A DNA stretch of 64,000 bases, from NCBI RefSeq assembly GCF_003997495.1, contig NZ_RZRU01000025.1:28934-92933 (forward strand). Reading direction: 5' to 3'. Under the pieces are notes generated by a model. It searched no databases and was not told the DNA's origin. It saw only the letters and a program-made list of their open reading frames with translations. Position numbers and translations under genes: made by a program. This DNA comes from Mesorhizobium sp. M7A.F.Ca.US.008.03.1.1. GTDB taxonomy: Bacteria > Pseudomonadota > Alphaproteobacteria > Rhizobiales > Rhizobiaceae. Shown one piece after another: positions 1 to 8,726 of this stretch; the first letter of the stretch is position 1, and every line of letters begins with the position of its first letter.

Positions 1-581
1 TCGATTTTTGCCTTGGTGTCGGGGCTGACAGAGATAATAACTTTGTCGCCGTAGGGGTCCACGCGCCATTGATTGTCGGGGACGTCATAGCTCTTGACCA
101 GCTGGAACGCCGAACTAATGGGTTTGAACGCGTCGCGATCGACGTAGATCGCCTGTGGGACCTCGAGCGCCAGTGCTGCGCCTTCATCGAAGGCGAACGG
201 GCCTGCGCCGAATTCGGCATTGATCCATTTGCACGTGAAGCTTGCGATGTTCGTCCTCGCCACGACGTAGGGGTAGATCAGCACCTCACCGCGAATGGAC
301 CCTGCAGGAAAACTGTGAGAGAACGTCGGGACATCGCTAAGCACAGCCTTCCGGAAGTAGGTGTCGCGGCATGCGAACACCACGGAATATGCAGCGCGTC
401 CGGCTTCGATTTCCGCCACGATCTCGGGCACCGAGAGGGCGAAGGAGATATTAGCCGTAAGCGTCAGACCGTCGCCCGATTGGGTGAAGTCGACGGTCGC
501 TTGGATGTCGCCATCGATATAGTCGTCAACCGATGGACGAAGAACGGGGTAGGGGAACGCCCTGAGAAGATCAAACTGCAT
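1..581 (-). CDS. Unrecognised protein, third gene of the methyltransferase/GHKL operon (partial, C-terminus beyond window)
   Basis: An open frame runs from an ATG at 581 to the window start with no stop, giving at least 193 residues that begin MQFDLLRAFPYPVLRPSVDD. The start lies 11 bp inside the end of the upstream GHKL gene, so the two are translationally coupled. I see no signal peptide and no transmembrane segment. The composition is that of a soluble mixed alpha/beta protein with many aromatic and acidic residues. I do not recognise the family. In MutL/MORC-like restriction-type operons other proteins (Z1 helicases, PD-(D/E)XK nucleases, AIPR proteins) follow the ATPase, so this may be a small accessory subunit. 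That role is inferred from position only. Confidence 0.7.
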   Translation of the reverse strand, partial: MQFDLLRAFPYPVLRPSVDDYIDGDIQATVDFTQSGDGLTLTANISFALSVPEIVAEIEAGRAAYSVVFACRDTYFRKAVLSDVPTFSHSFPAGSIRGEVLIYPYVVARTNIASFTCKWINAEFGAGPFAFDEGAALALEVPQAIYVDRDAFKPISSAFQLVKSYDVPDNQWRVDPYGDKVIISVSPDTKAKI

Positions 582-2445
582 GTGTTACAACCTTGATCGT
601 GCCGATAAACTCACGGTCGAGTTCGACCTCGAACGACAGACGTTCCCCTGAAATCATCTGAAGCGAACCAACAATTCCGGCTGTTACCTCGCCGATCGTC
701 GAATTTACGACGTTCAGAGGTCTATCGGTGTCAGCTCCGGAATCCTGGAGCACAACTCGCCCCATACCGGTTCTCAGCGGTGTGAAGGCGATCCGGCGGC
801 GCCGTTTGTCTAAGAGGGGAACGGCTCGGACGTCCCGGACCGGAGCTGCGGAAAAAGCTCCGTGTTGCGCGTTGCCCATCCCGCCCTCGCTCGCGTCGTC
901 TCCACCCGAGCTATCGTTTGCTGTTGCCTCCCCTGCACCGCCTGCGCCGGGGCCAATATTTTTGCCATCCGCATTGGTCTCTTCGGGACTGTCGACGACG
1001 TCGTTGTCGTCGAGGTCTAAGACGACCTCGTTGGTAGCCGAGACAGAGTTTGGCGCTCGCGTTTTAATCTTTATCTGCCGCGCACGGATGACGATTTTTC
1101 CTGCAGGGTTTTCATCCGGCTTCTTTCCGCCCCCTTCGTCTTCCTCGTCGGCGAAAAAGTCCGCTAGTTCATCAAGATTCGTCACCTCAGTGACAGGATC
1201 TTGGGCATGACGCTTAAGCATTTCGCGAACAAATGCAGCAAGCTCTTTAAGTGCCGTTTTGCCAGCGCTACGCTTATCTGGCGGAAGCCGCTCTGGTTCG
1301 AAGGCATCATGGCGTGGCGGCTCCATTCCGCGTAGCAGTGCCTGACCCTTGGTGCTGGTGCACTCAAGCACCGCAACGAAGTCTTTGAATTCGCCGAAGC
1401 GCTTGAGCCCAGTGAGCTCCTCAGTAATCAGCATACCGTTTCTCAGCACGGCCACTTTTTTCGGCAGCTTTTCACCGACAAGAATTCGTACTTGGCAGTC
1501 GCCAAGATGAAGGTTTTGCGTGTTCTCGATAGAAACGCCTTCGCCACCTTCCAGAGCTTCCAGGTAGCTCAGAATTGTCCTGAAGCGCCCTGCTTCGCCT
1601 TCCTGCTCGTCGGCCACCTTGGCCAGCGTCGTGTCGTTCAGCAAAGTATCCAGGCTTGCCAAATTGATGTCGTGGCCTCCCTCGATGGAAACTTCCAGCT
1701 CGCCGCGTTTGATCGCGCCAAAGAAATTCATGAGGATGTTGGCAGTCAAAACTTTCTGCCAGTCCTTCACAGCGTCGAAGCCTAAGATGCTAAGCGTCGT
1801 GCCGGCGAAGCCTGAAATCTGACTGTCATGCGTTCTGCGTAGCCAATCAGGAACGTCATCCGTGATAGAGGTGATGGGCATGCATCCGTCGGTTTCGCCC
1901 CAAAACCCGGTTCCTCTTCGTACCTTTTTCTTGTCGAGGTGGGACATAAGTACGGACTTGCCCTGGACGTAATGGTGCCAGTTCTCGTCCTCGTCTTTCC
2001 AAACTGTCGTCACGAAGACCGTACGCAATCCGGAAACGGTGAAAGGTGCGAACTTTCCGATGCCGTAGGATCCCGTTGATGTATCAGCCTTACGGCTCTG
2101 GCCTGTGGCTTTCAGAAGGGCGAAGAACGGCTGCCCGTTTTCACACGGACCTTTAACTCCGATCGTGTTCGAATCTTCGATTTGCAGAACGAGCAGGTCT
2201 TTTTTCTTGAGCAGGCCCTGCGCGTGATTGAAAAACTTGATCGCCTTCTCGTTTTGCTCGACCTTCGCAGAAACTAAGCACTTGTCGATCGTTGCTGAAA
2301 AGCTATCGAAGTCGGGAATTCGGGACGGGGAGATTTTCTTAAGCGAAACGCGGATGCGCGCCGGATTTCCGGCTTTCGCGTCTATGGTGTTCTGTGGGAC
2401 CTCGCGGCCAAGATGCTGAAACGGGTTGCCGCTGAAGTGCTCCAT
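571..2445 (-). CDS. GHKL-fold (MutL/MORC-like) ATPase of a putative restriction/defence operon
   Basis: A 624-residue soluble protein. An N-box-like REVPQNTIDA lies at residues 14-23 (E15, N19). An acidic strand IEDS follows at about 89-92, and a glycine lid STGSYGIGKFAPF at about 123-135. These are the ATP-binding landmarks of GHKL ATPases. The usual DxGxG box is degenerate here (EDSNTIGV). A low-complexity acidic/glycine-rich linker sits near residues 440-550. The gene starts 69 nt after the methyltransferase stop on the same strand and overlaps the next gene by 11 bp. GHKL proteins beside 5mC methylases are known from MutL/MORC-like restriction-modification operons. A role as an ATP-driven clamp or switch in DNA defence is inferred, not shown. 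Confidence 0.75.
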   Translation of the reverse strand: MEHFSGNPFQHLGREVPQNTIDAKAGNPARIRVSLKKISPSRIPDFDSFSATIDKCLVSAKVEQNEKAIKFFNHAQGLLKKKDLLVLQIEDSNTIGVKGPCENGQPFFALLKATGQSRKADTSTGSYGIGKFAPFTVSGLRTVFVTTVWKDEDENWHHYVQGKSVLMSHLDKKKVRRGTGFWGETDGCMPITSITDDVPDWLRRTHDSQISGFAGTTLSILGFDAVKDWQKVLTANILMNFFGAIKRGELEVSIEGGHDINLASLDTLLNDTTLAKVADEQEGEAGRFRTILSYLEALEGGEGVSIENTQNLHLGDCQVRILVGEKLPKKVAVLRNGMLITEELTGLKRFGEFKDFVAVLECTSTKGQALLRGMEPPRHDAFEPERLPPDKRSAGKTALKELAAFVREMLKRHAQDPVTEVTNLDELADFFADEEDEGGGKKPDENPAGKIVIRARQIKIKTRAPNSVSATNEVVLDLDDNDVVDSPEETNADGKNIGPGAGGAGEATANDSSGGDDASEGGMGNAQHGAFSAAPVRDVRAVPLLDKRRRRIAFTPLRTGMGRVVLQDSGADTDRPLNVVNSTIGEVTAGIVGSLQMISGERLSFEVELDREFIGTIKVVTHAV

Positions 2446-2514
2446 CGCGGAATCGTTGAAACCGTCCCATTAACCCGACGCGTCAATCGGGAACTCGAAC
2501 CCCACCTTTGCCAA

Positions 2515-3504
2515 TTAGGATACCCCATTCACAAGCTTGGCTTTTACGCGTTCCGCTAAAAGTTTTGCTACCGGAACAGCGATCGCATTACCAACTTGTG
2601 TATAACGTTTCGCACGCGGCACAACCTCAGGAAACGAAAAATCCTTTGGAAAACCTTGCAATCGCAAGCATTCGTTCTCGGTCAGCTTTCTCAATCCGTG
2701 GCCATTCATAATGAATGGCACATTATGACCGCCGAGGCCCATATTGGCAGTCAGTGTTGGGCAAACACCCGCTTCCTTCGCGCGTACCTCATACTTGCGA
2801 AGCTGATAAAGGCGCTCGCGATCAGTCACGGCTTCTGAGATCATCTTGTAGTAACGATTCTCATTATCAAGATAATATTCGTCTGCTACGCTTTCTTCGA
2901 AGCTGATGTAGTCCCTCAGGCGCTTCGGCGTCGCATTCTTCTCAGCCGGGAAAGTGAATCGCCCGCTGTTGAAGTGCTCCATGGAGAGGGCGACCATAAA
3001 CAGGCGGGTTCGCTGCTGGGGCAACTCTGTCAGTTCGAAGGCGCTCAGTTCTTGGGCGTTTTCTGGTCTGAACCAATATCCAGCCTTCTGGATGGCACGC
3101 TGAACCTCCAGAAACCATGCTCCACCCTCACCATACCGTAGAAACGGCGCATTCTCCAACACTAGAACTTTTGGCTTTTCGTCGCCGAATTGCTCGATGA
3201 TGCGGATGATCTCGAAAAACAGGCGACCTCGAGGATCCTCAAAGCCTTTCTTTTCTCCGGCCTGAGAGAAGCTCTGGCAAGGAAAGCCTGCATGAAGGAT
3301 ATCCACAGGCGTCAAGCTGTCAGCGACGACGTCGATTTCGGATACGCTTTTCGTGATCAGGCGGACGTGCGGAAGGTTTCTCCTGTACGTTTCCGCCGCA
3401 TGATCGTCGATCTCCACTGCCCAAGAAGATTGAAAACCAGCCTGCTCGAAGCCGAGACAGAATCCGCCGATTCCGGAGAACAAAGCACCGCAAGTTAACG
3501 TCAT
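2515..3504 (-). CDS. DNA (cytosine-5-)-methyltransferase
   Basis: Transfers a methyl group from AdoMet to cytosine C5 in DNA. The 329-residue protein has motif I (LFSGIGGF, residues 8-15), the catalytic GFPCQSF loop with Cys76, an ENAP variant of motif VI, QQRTRLF (motif VIII), a short variable target-recognition region and a C-terminal QVGNAIAVPVA (motif X). All core motifs look intact. The frame is open further upstream to a TTG at 3561, but the ATG at 3504 puts motif I at the usual N-terminal position. It is first in the minus-strand operon with the GHKL ATPase. The target sequence cannot be read from the protein. The surrounding DNA is visibly richer in A/T than the urease or smo regions, suggesting acquisition. 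Confidence 0.93.
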   Translation of the reverse strand: MTLTCGALFSGIGGFCLGFEQAGFQSSWAVEIDDHAAETYRRNLPHVRLITKSVSEIDVVADSLTPVDILHAGFPCQSFSQAGEKKGFEDPRGRLFFEIIRIIEQFGDEKPKVLVLENAPFLRYGEGGAWFLEVQRAIQKAGYWFRPENAQELSAFELTELPQQRTRLFMVALSMEHFNSGRFTFPAEKNATPKRLRDYISFEESVADEYYLDNENRYYKMISEAVTDRERLYQLRKYEVRAKEAGVCPTLTANMGLGGHNVPFIMNGHGLRKLTENECLRLQGFPKDFSFPEVVPRAKRYTQVGNAIAVPVAKLLAERVKAKLVNGVS

Positions 3505-3899
3505 TTCTATACCAATTCTGAGACTCACAGACGCGCCGGAGCGCGCCTCTTTGTACACCAACGATCGACAGTTCGGCAGCGGGTCTTGAAAAAATAAGGT
3601 TGTGCGTGCGATGTCGACGTAATGCCGCCTTTGCTCGACAAGGCGTTTTTTAGCCTAGGTAGTCGTTCGGACTTCAAACGGCTTGAGTTTTTACCTGGGC
3701 GCAAGGCCATCGCGAAAGCGACCGCAATTCATGCCCTTTGGAACACATATTGCCAGTGAGATCGCTTGGGATTGCTAAATGCCGTTACGTTACGCGCAAG
3801 TCATTCTGATTCCGACATGATTGGGAGAAGCTATTGGGCGATCCCAAAATTACGCTTCGTGAAAAATCGCAAAAATTTCAATTGTTTGGTGATGTGTCA
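3505..3899. other. Gene-free stretch between the methyltransferase and tRNA-Arg
   Basis: About 395 bp, AT-richer than the rest of the window. It should hold the promoter of the minus-strand defence operon and, next to the tRNA 3' end, any attachment site. I see no integrase gene, no clear second copy of the tRNA 3' end and no convincing protein. A minus-strand frame of about 60 codons here has no recognisable motif. Confidence 0.5.
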
Positions 3900-3976
<77 letters not shown>

Positions 3977-4108
3977 TTCCCGGAATCCGGAAAACGAACC
4001 AGCCGGTGAACCGGCAAGTCACGGCTTCTTAGCGGAAGCAGGCGCGGGCTTCAACGGGCAATTGGAGATTGGCGGCGAGTTGGCTCGGGGCTTCCAGGCT
4101 GCGGCCTA

Positions 4109-5032
4109 TCAGGTTGCCGCCCCGCTCTTAACCGTCCGCCGCCCTCGCACCGCCCGCTTCGGCTTCTTCGCACCTGTCAGTTCGTGCATCGCATCCAGCT
4201 GCATCTGCTGCATTTCGGCCAGGCGGGTCCATTGGCGCGAGATGAGGTAGTCGAGTTTTTCGTGCAGGTGGCGCACTTCGAGCTCGGCCTTGAGATTGAC
4301 GCGGTAGTCGTTGAAGGAGCGCAGGCGGTCCTTGGACTCCTGCCGCCTCTGGCTCATCATGATGATCGGCGCCTGGATGGCGGCGATGCAGGAGAGCAGC
4401 AGGTTGAGCAGGATGAAGGGGTAGGGATCGAAGGCGGCGCTCATGCCGGCGATCAGGTTGATGCCGATCCACACCAGCAGCACGCTGCCGAAGGAGATCA
4501 GGAACCACCAGCTGCCGCCGAAGGAAGCCATGTTGTCGGAGACGCGGTCGGCAAAGGTGCGGTGCTCCTCGAACTCCTCCTCCGAGTTTTCGGAAATGGT
4601 GTCCTGCCTGGCGATCGATTCGACCACCTGGCGGTCGAGCTCGGAGAATTCGCCGTGCTCCTGCTGCAGCAGCTCCTCCATGTAGCGCATGCGGTAGCGG
4701 CCGAGCTCGGCGCGGCTGATGCGGGCGCCGGCCGGCAGGTCGGGATGGTCCGAGCGGATGCGGTCGGCAAGGCTCGGGCGCAGCGTGTCGATGCGCACCA
4801 GATCGCGCTTGCGGAATTTGCGGCCCGAGATCGCCGATGGTTTTTTCTTCGGCTTGCCACGGTGGGCGCCTGGGCCCGCAGGTTCGGAGTCCGGCACTTC
4901 GGGCGTCTCGAAGTGCTCGTCCGATACCGGATCGGCCTCCAGCTCACCGACGATCGGCGCCTCGAAATATTCGCCGCCGTCATCGTTCTGATTGTCGGCC
5001 GGTTGCTCGGGCGTTTTGGGGACGGTGCTCAT
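4109..5032 (-). CDS. DUF1003 family inner-membrane protein
   Basis: A 307-residue protein. Residues 1-100 are acidic/proline-rich and probably cytoplasmic. Next comes a helical segment with an AELGRYRMRYMEELLQQEHG stretch. Then comes the DUF1003 signature: FADRVSDNMASFGGSWWF, two membrane helices, FDPYPFILLNLLLSC and a charged helix rich in KDRLRSFNDY and LHEKLD. The function of the family is unknown. The start at 5032 is chosen because AGGAG lies 6-7 nt upstream, although the frame is open for 39 further codons. It sits alone between tRNA-Arg and a repeat element. The C-terminal tail is very basic. Confidence 0.88.
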   Translation of the reverse strand: MSTVPKTPEQPADNQNDDGGEYFEAPIVGELEADPVSDEHFETPEVPDSEPAGPGAHRGKPKKKPSAISGRKFRKRDLVRIDTLRPSLADRIRSDHPDLPAGARISRAELGRYRMRYMEELLQQEHGEFSELDRQVVESIARQDTISENSEEEFEEHRTFADRVSDNMASFGGSWWFLISFGSVLLVWIGINLIAGMSAAFDPYPFILLNLLLSCIAAIQAPIIMMSQRRQESKDRLRSFNDYRVNLKAELEVRHLHEKLDYLISRQWTRLAEMQQMQLDAMHELTGAKKPKRAVRGRRTVKSGAAT

Positions 5033-5236
5033 TGTGGGCTCCTGGTGGTGCTGGGCGGTGATATGCCTATGCCGCAACATCGCCAGCTTCGCGACGGATT
5101 TCGCGGCGGTACAATTGTTTTTGATCGAGGCCGATCGCTCGTCATCCACGGGCGGAGCGGGAGCGAAGCGGTCGCGCGGACCCGAGGATCCTGTGTGTTG
5201 TTGCGGTGAAGAACTTGCCCGATGTTAGCGCCAATC

Positions 5237-5393
5237 ACCCCCTCTGTCCTGCCGGACATCTCCCCCGCAAGGAGGGAGATTGGCTGTTATCCCGGCTTTC
5301 GCCAATTTCCACCGTCACAGGAGTGAGCGTAGCGCCGAAGCCGCTGATCTCCCCCCTTGCGGAGGAGATGTCCGGCAGGACAGAGGGGGGTGC
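5237..5393. repeat. Compound palindromic intergenic repeat
   Basis: Two outward arms of about 48 bp, 5237-5284 and 5346-5393, are inverted copies of each other. Each contains CTGTCCTGCCGGACATCTCC. They enclose about 60 bp with no gene. The same arm recurs at 63660-63697, so this is a dispersed repeat family rather than a local terminator. The whole 5033-5575 interval holds only this element and the terminator at 5438-5461. Confidence 0.8.
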
Positions 5394-5437
5394 TGTCCTG
5401 CCAGCGTCCCGCAAAGGTTCTGCACGGCGACGGCAAC

Positions 5438-5461
5438 AAAAAACCCGCCTTGCGGGCGGGT
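5438..5461 (-). terminator. Rho-independent terminator of the D,D-carboxypeptidase gene
   Basis: Read on the minus strand, a 7-bp GC stem (ACCCGCC...GGCGGGT, 5-nt loop) is followed by a run of six T. It lies about 115 bp beyond the stop of the minus-strand carboxypeptidase gene. Confidence 0.7.
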
Positions 5462-5575
5462 CACGTTTCCGGTGGATCAATTGGCGCGACTCGGCACCAT
5501 AGCCAAAACAGTAGCATAACTGCCCTCACCGGGCAATCCATCACCGCGCAGCCAGGTGCAAACGTGCGGCGGCCG

Positions 5576-6466
5576 CTATTGTTCGGCGAACATCAGCCTT
5601 GTCTTGGCGCCGTCCGTCGTCGGCGACAGGCTCCGCTGGATCAGCGCTTCGACATGGTCGTTGCGCTGGCGGGCTGAGTCGGCGCCCATCACCACGACGA
5701 TCAGGTTGCGGCCGTCGGCATTGTAGGAGGTGACGATGTTGAAGCCCGACGCCCTGATGTAGCCGGTCTTGATGCCGTCGACGCCGCGCACGCGGCCGAG
5801 CATGTCGTTGTGGCCGCGCACCAGCCTGCCGCGGAACATGAAATCGCTTTCGGAGAAATAGTGGAACTGCTGGGGAAAGCGCTGATGCAGCGCCATGCCG
5901 AGCACCGCCATGTCGCGCGCGGTGGTCATCTGGCTGTCGTCGGGCAGGCCGGAGGCGTTGCGGAAGGTGGTGCTGGTCATGCCGAGCTGGCGCGCCTTGG
6001 ATGTCATCATGGCGGCGAACTGATCTTCACTGCCGCCGAGATATTCGCCGACCGCCACCGCCACGTCGTTGGCCGATTTGACGACGATGGCGCGGATCGC
6101 CGAATCGACGTCGATGCTCTCGCCGCGCCGGAAGCGCATCTTGGTCGGCGGCTGCGAGGCGGCATGGTCGGAAACCGGGATCTGCGTCTCCTTGGTGACG
6201 CGGCCGGACTCCAGCGCCTCGAACAGCAGATAGAGCGTCATCATCTTGGTCAGCGAGGCCGGATAGCGCTGCGCCGTCGAGCTGACCTCGAACAGCTGCT
6301 TGCCGGTCCTGGCGTCGACGACGATGGCGGCATATTTCTGCGCCGGCGCCGGCACGGCCAGCACGCTGTCGGGCGGCGTCGTGGTGGTGCAGCCGGCAAG
6401 CAGCACCAGCAGGGCGAGTGCCGCAAAAACTCTCTGGATGAGCGGAAGGGGACGCAGGTTGGACAA
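5576..6466 (-). CDS. D-alanyl-D-alanine carboxypeptidase (S11 family lipoprotein)
   Basis: A penicillin-binding-type serine peptidase that trims the terminal D-Ala of peptidoglycan pentapeptides in the periplasm. It has 296 residues. A hydrophobic N-terminus ends in the lipobox LLAGC (Cys26), so a lipid anchor is likely. The three active-site motifs are present: SLTK (Ser71, Lys74), SAN (131-133) and KTG within GIKTGY in the C-terminal third. Its length is that of a catalytic domain without the C-terminal PBP5 beta domain. It is transcribed away from the coiled-coil gene, with a 209-bp divergent promoter region and a downstream terminator. Confidence 0.92.
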   Translation of the reverse strand: MSNLRPLPLIQRVFAALALLVLLAGCTTTTPPDSVLAVPAPAQKYAAIVVDARTGKQLFEVSSTAQRYPASLTKMMTLYLLFEALESGRVTKETQIPVSDHAASQPPTKMRFRRGESIDVDSAIRAIVVKSANDVAVAVGEYLGGSEDQFAAMMTSKARQLGMTSTTFRNASGLPDDSQMTTARDMAVLGMALHQRFPQQFHYFSESDFMFRGRLVRGHNDMLGRVRGVDGIKTGYIRASGFNIVTSYNADGRNLIVVVMGADSARQRNDHVEALIQRSLSPTTDGAKTRLMFAEQ

Positions 6467-6675
6467 GGGCAGGACTGTTCTGGCGAAGCTGTTGCTGAGA
6501 TGAGGCGAAGCTAACGTAACGCAAGTGATGCGTCCATTTGGTTAATGGCTGACAGGCCCAGGATTGTCGAGGGCTGAGGCTCGCCCCGAAAACGCCCGTT
6601 TCCGGTGTCTTTCCTTGCCAAGGCCGCGTTTCCTGTGGGAAGGGGCGTGGTATCTGGCGGCTAGGGGGGCTTGGC

Positions 6676-8490
6676 ATGACACATATCGGGGCCGGGGGCG
6701 CTGCGCCCTCGCTTATCAGGGCATCGCTCAGCCGCACCGGCAAATGGGCCGGCAGCGTCGCTTTCATCAGCGGCGCCGTTGGCGACGTGCTCAATCCGCT
6801 GGCGCCGTTCGCCGCCTATATCGCGCTGGTCGCCGCGGTGGCTGCGGCCATCATCGCCATTGCCATCGCGCTCAGGCTGGTGCTGGCCGCCAAGGCGCTG
6901 CCGGCTTTGATCTTCGCCACAAGTGCTGCCGCCGTCGCCGGCGGCGTCTACGGCCTGCAGCAGCAGACCAACGCACAGAACGGGGTAATCGCCAGCCTGG
7001 TGCCGGCCATCGCCGAGCTGCAGAAATCGATGGGCATCGTGTCCGAAAAGGTGGCCAGGATCGAGCAGACGGTCACGCAAACACAGAAGACGGTCGAAGA
7101 GGTCAAGCAGTCGACCGACACGGTGGTGAGGAAAACCGACGAGATCGCCTCCGTCCAGCAGCAGCAGACGCAACAGACGGCGGAAGTGCAAAAGACCGCG
7201 CAAGAGGTCAAGAAGCAGACCGAGACGCTGGCCGCCGGCCAGGCGCAGCAGCAGGCCCAGACCGAGAAGCTGCAAGCGACGACGCAGCAGATCGCCGCAT
7301 CGATCGACACCATCGCCAAGGGGTTTGCCGCCTTGGCCGTGCAGGGCGGGGCGATTGCCGAGCCCAAGCGCCCGGACGAGTTCTACCACAATGCCCGCGT
7401 CTACGAGCTGTCCGGCGACATGCTCAATGCGCGGCGCTCCTACCTCGCCTTTGCCGGTTTCGATGTCGACGCCATCGACCCCTACACGCGCTTTGCCACG
7501 CTGCTTCGGGTGCAGGACGGCAAGGCCGGCGCGCGCGAAGTGTTCGGCGCGCTTGCCGACAAGGGCAAGGCGCTGTCGATCAAGCTGGTGCATATCCAGC
7601 AGTTCGATGACGCCCAGCGCCTCGACAAGCTCAACGCCTTCATCGCCGCCAATCCAGATTTTGCGCCGGCCTATTTCCTGTTGGCGCAGGAGTTTTCCGA
7701 AGACCGCCTCGGCACCCAGACGCTGGCCGACAAGCGCAACGAGGCCAAGGCGCTGACCACGTTCACGTCCTACGAAAAGGATGGCGGGCTGCTGAAATAT
7801 TTCGTCGACCAGACGCAGCTGGCCGACTGGCTGGACCGCAGCCGCAGCCGGCTGGCAGCCCTTGGCGACGTGCTCGATCCCGCCCGCTTCGTGCCTTCGC
7901 TGACGCCGATGCGCTCCAACCAGGGCTGGTCGATGACCATCTCGCTGCCGGAGCCGGCGACCGCCATCTCCTGGCGCATGGGCGACAGCGGCCCGTTCAC
8001 CGACACCGGCTTCCTGGCCATGAACGACCAGACGACCGGCAAGCCCATGGCCAATCCGAGTTTCGAGATGCCCGACAGCACCGCGGCCGGGATCATCGCG
8101 ATCAAATATCTCGACATCCGAGGCCGCGAGACCGGCCCGTTCGACATCCGCTTCGACCCCGAGACCGCGCTTCAGCAAGGCAACAAGCAGATCCTCGACC
8201 AGTTCTGGACCTCGTGGATCGCCTTCGATGCCAGCGGCAATCATGGCCTGGTCTATTTCACCCAGATGCTGTCCTACCGCTGCGCCATCAAGCAGGTGCA
8301 TTACAGCCTGAACGGCGCGGCGCTCGACAAGGAGATCAAGATGCCGCCTTGCGACAAGAAGGACCCCTACGCCATCCCCTACGACTACCAGCCCTATTTC
8401 AAGGTCGCCGACAGCGTGAAGTCGATGTCGGTGCAGGTCACCTACACCGACGACACCAAGTCGCCTGTGCGGGAATACAAACGGCAGTAG
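6676..8490 (+). CDS. Uncharacterised coiled-coil membrane protein
   Basis: A 604-residue protein I do not recognise. Residues 40-95 contain two hydrophobic helices. Residues about 100-230 form a long Gln/Thr/Lys/Glu-rich coiled coil with QTVTQTQKTVEEVK-like heptads. A YHNARVYELSGDMLNARRSY segment near 237-256 resembles a TPR-like helical repeat. The C-terminal 220 residues look like beta-rich folded domains. A plausible topology is a membrane anchor with a periplasmic or cytoplasmic stalk and a globular head. The start has a purine-rich AGGGGGG upstream. It stands alone, followed by a palindromic element. The function is unknown. Confidence 0.8.
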   Translation: MTHIGAGGAAPSLIRASLSRTGKWAGSVAFISGAVGDVLNPLAPFAAYIALVAAVAAAIIAIAIALRLVLAAKALPALIFATSAAAVAGGVYGLQQQTNAQNGVIASLVPAIAELQKSMGIVSEKVARIEQTVTQTQKTVEEVKQSTDTVVRKTDEIASVQQQQTQQTAEVQKTAQEVKKQTETLAAGQAQQQAQTEKLQATTQQIAASIDTIAKGFAALAVQGGAIAEPKRPDEFYHNARVYELSGDMLNARRSYLAFAGFDVDAIDPYTRFATLLRVQDGKAGAREVFGALADKGKALSIKLVHIQQFDDAQRLDKLNAFIAANPDFAPAYFLLAQEFSEDRLGTQTLADKRNEAKALTTFTSYEKDGGLLKYFVDQTQLADWLDRSRSRLAALGDVLDPARFVPSLTPMRSNQGWSMTISLPEPATAISWRMGDSGPFTDTGFLAMNDQTTGKPMANPSFEMPDSTAAGIIAIKYLDIRGRETGPFDIRFDPETALQQGNKQILDQFWTSWIAFDASGNHGLVYFTQMLSYRCAIKQVHYSLNGAALDKEIKMPPCDKKDPYAIPYDYQPYFKVADSVKSMSVQVTYTDDTKSPVREYKRQ

Positions 8491-8498
8491 CGGCGCTT

Positions 8499-8633
8499 AC
8501 CCTCCCCTTTGTGGGGAGGGTCGGCGAGCGGACGAAGCGAAGCGGAGACCGTTCGACGGGGTGGGGGTCTGGCGCCGGCGTCACCCCCACCCCGATCCTT
8601 TGCGCGGATCGACCCTCCCCACAAGGGGAGGGT
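8499..8633. repeat. Palindromic intergenic element
   Basis: Nested inverted repeats. The outer arms of about 22 bp each contain a hairpin (CCCTCCCC...GGGGAGGG). The inner arms are GTGGGGGT and ACCCCCAC around a short GC loop. The element fills most of the gap between the coiled-coil gene and the mutarotase gene. It differs in sequence from the 5237 element but has the same architecture, and is probably another mobile palindrome or a terminator-like structure. Confidence 0.7.
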
Positions 8634-8726
8634 GAAGGGGGCGCTGATGCAAATTGCCGGTCGCTATGCTTGCGTATTCGCAACCCAGCGGGTTTTGCTG
8701 GCGCAGACAGAATCAACAGGTGCGCG

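Noticed and set aside
69..596. A plus-strand gene at the left end
   Set aside because: It is opposite the real partial gene 1-581, which is coupled to the GHKL gene and has a better protein-like composition.
3525..3710. A Vsr-type or other small gene beside the methyltransferase
   Set aside because: The short minus-strand frame has no Vsr motif and overlaps the methyltransferase leader and the gap.
8214..8726. An N-terminal extension of the mutarotase-like protein
   Set aside because: The frame is open, but it passes through the end of the coiled-coil gene and the palindromic element. The ATG at 8727 is the natural start.
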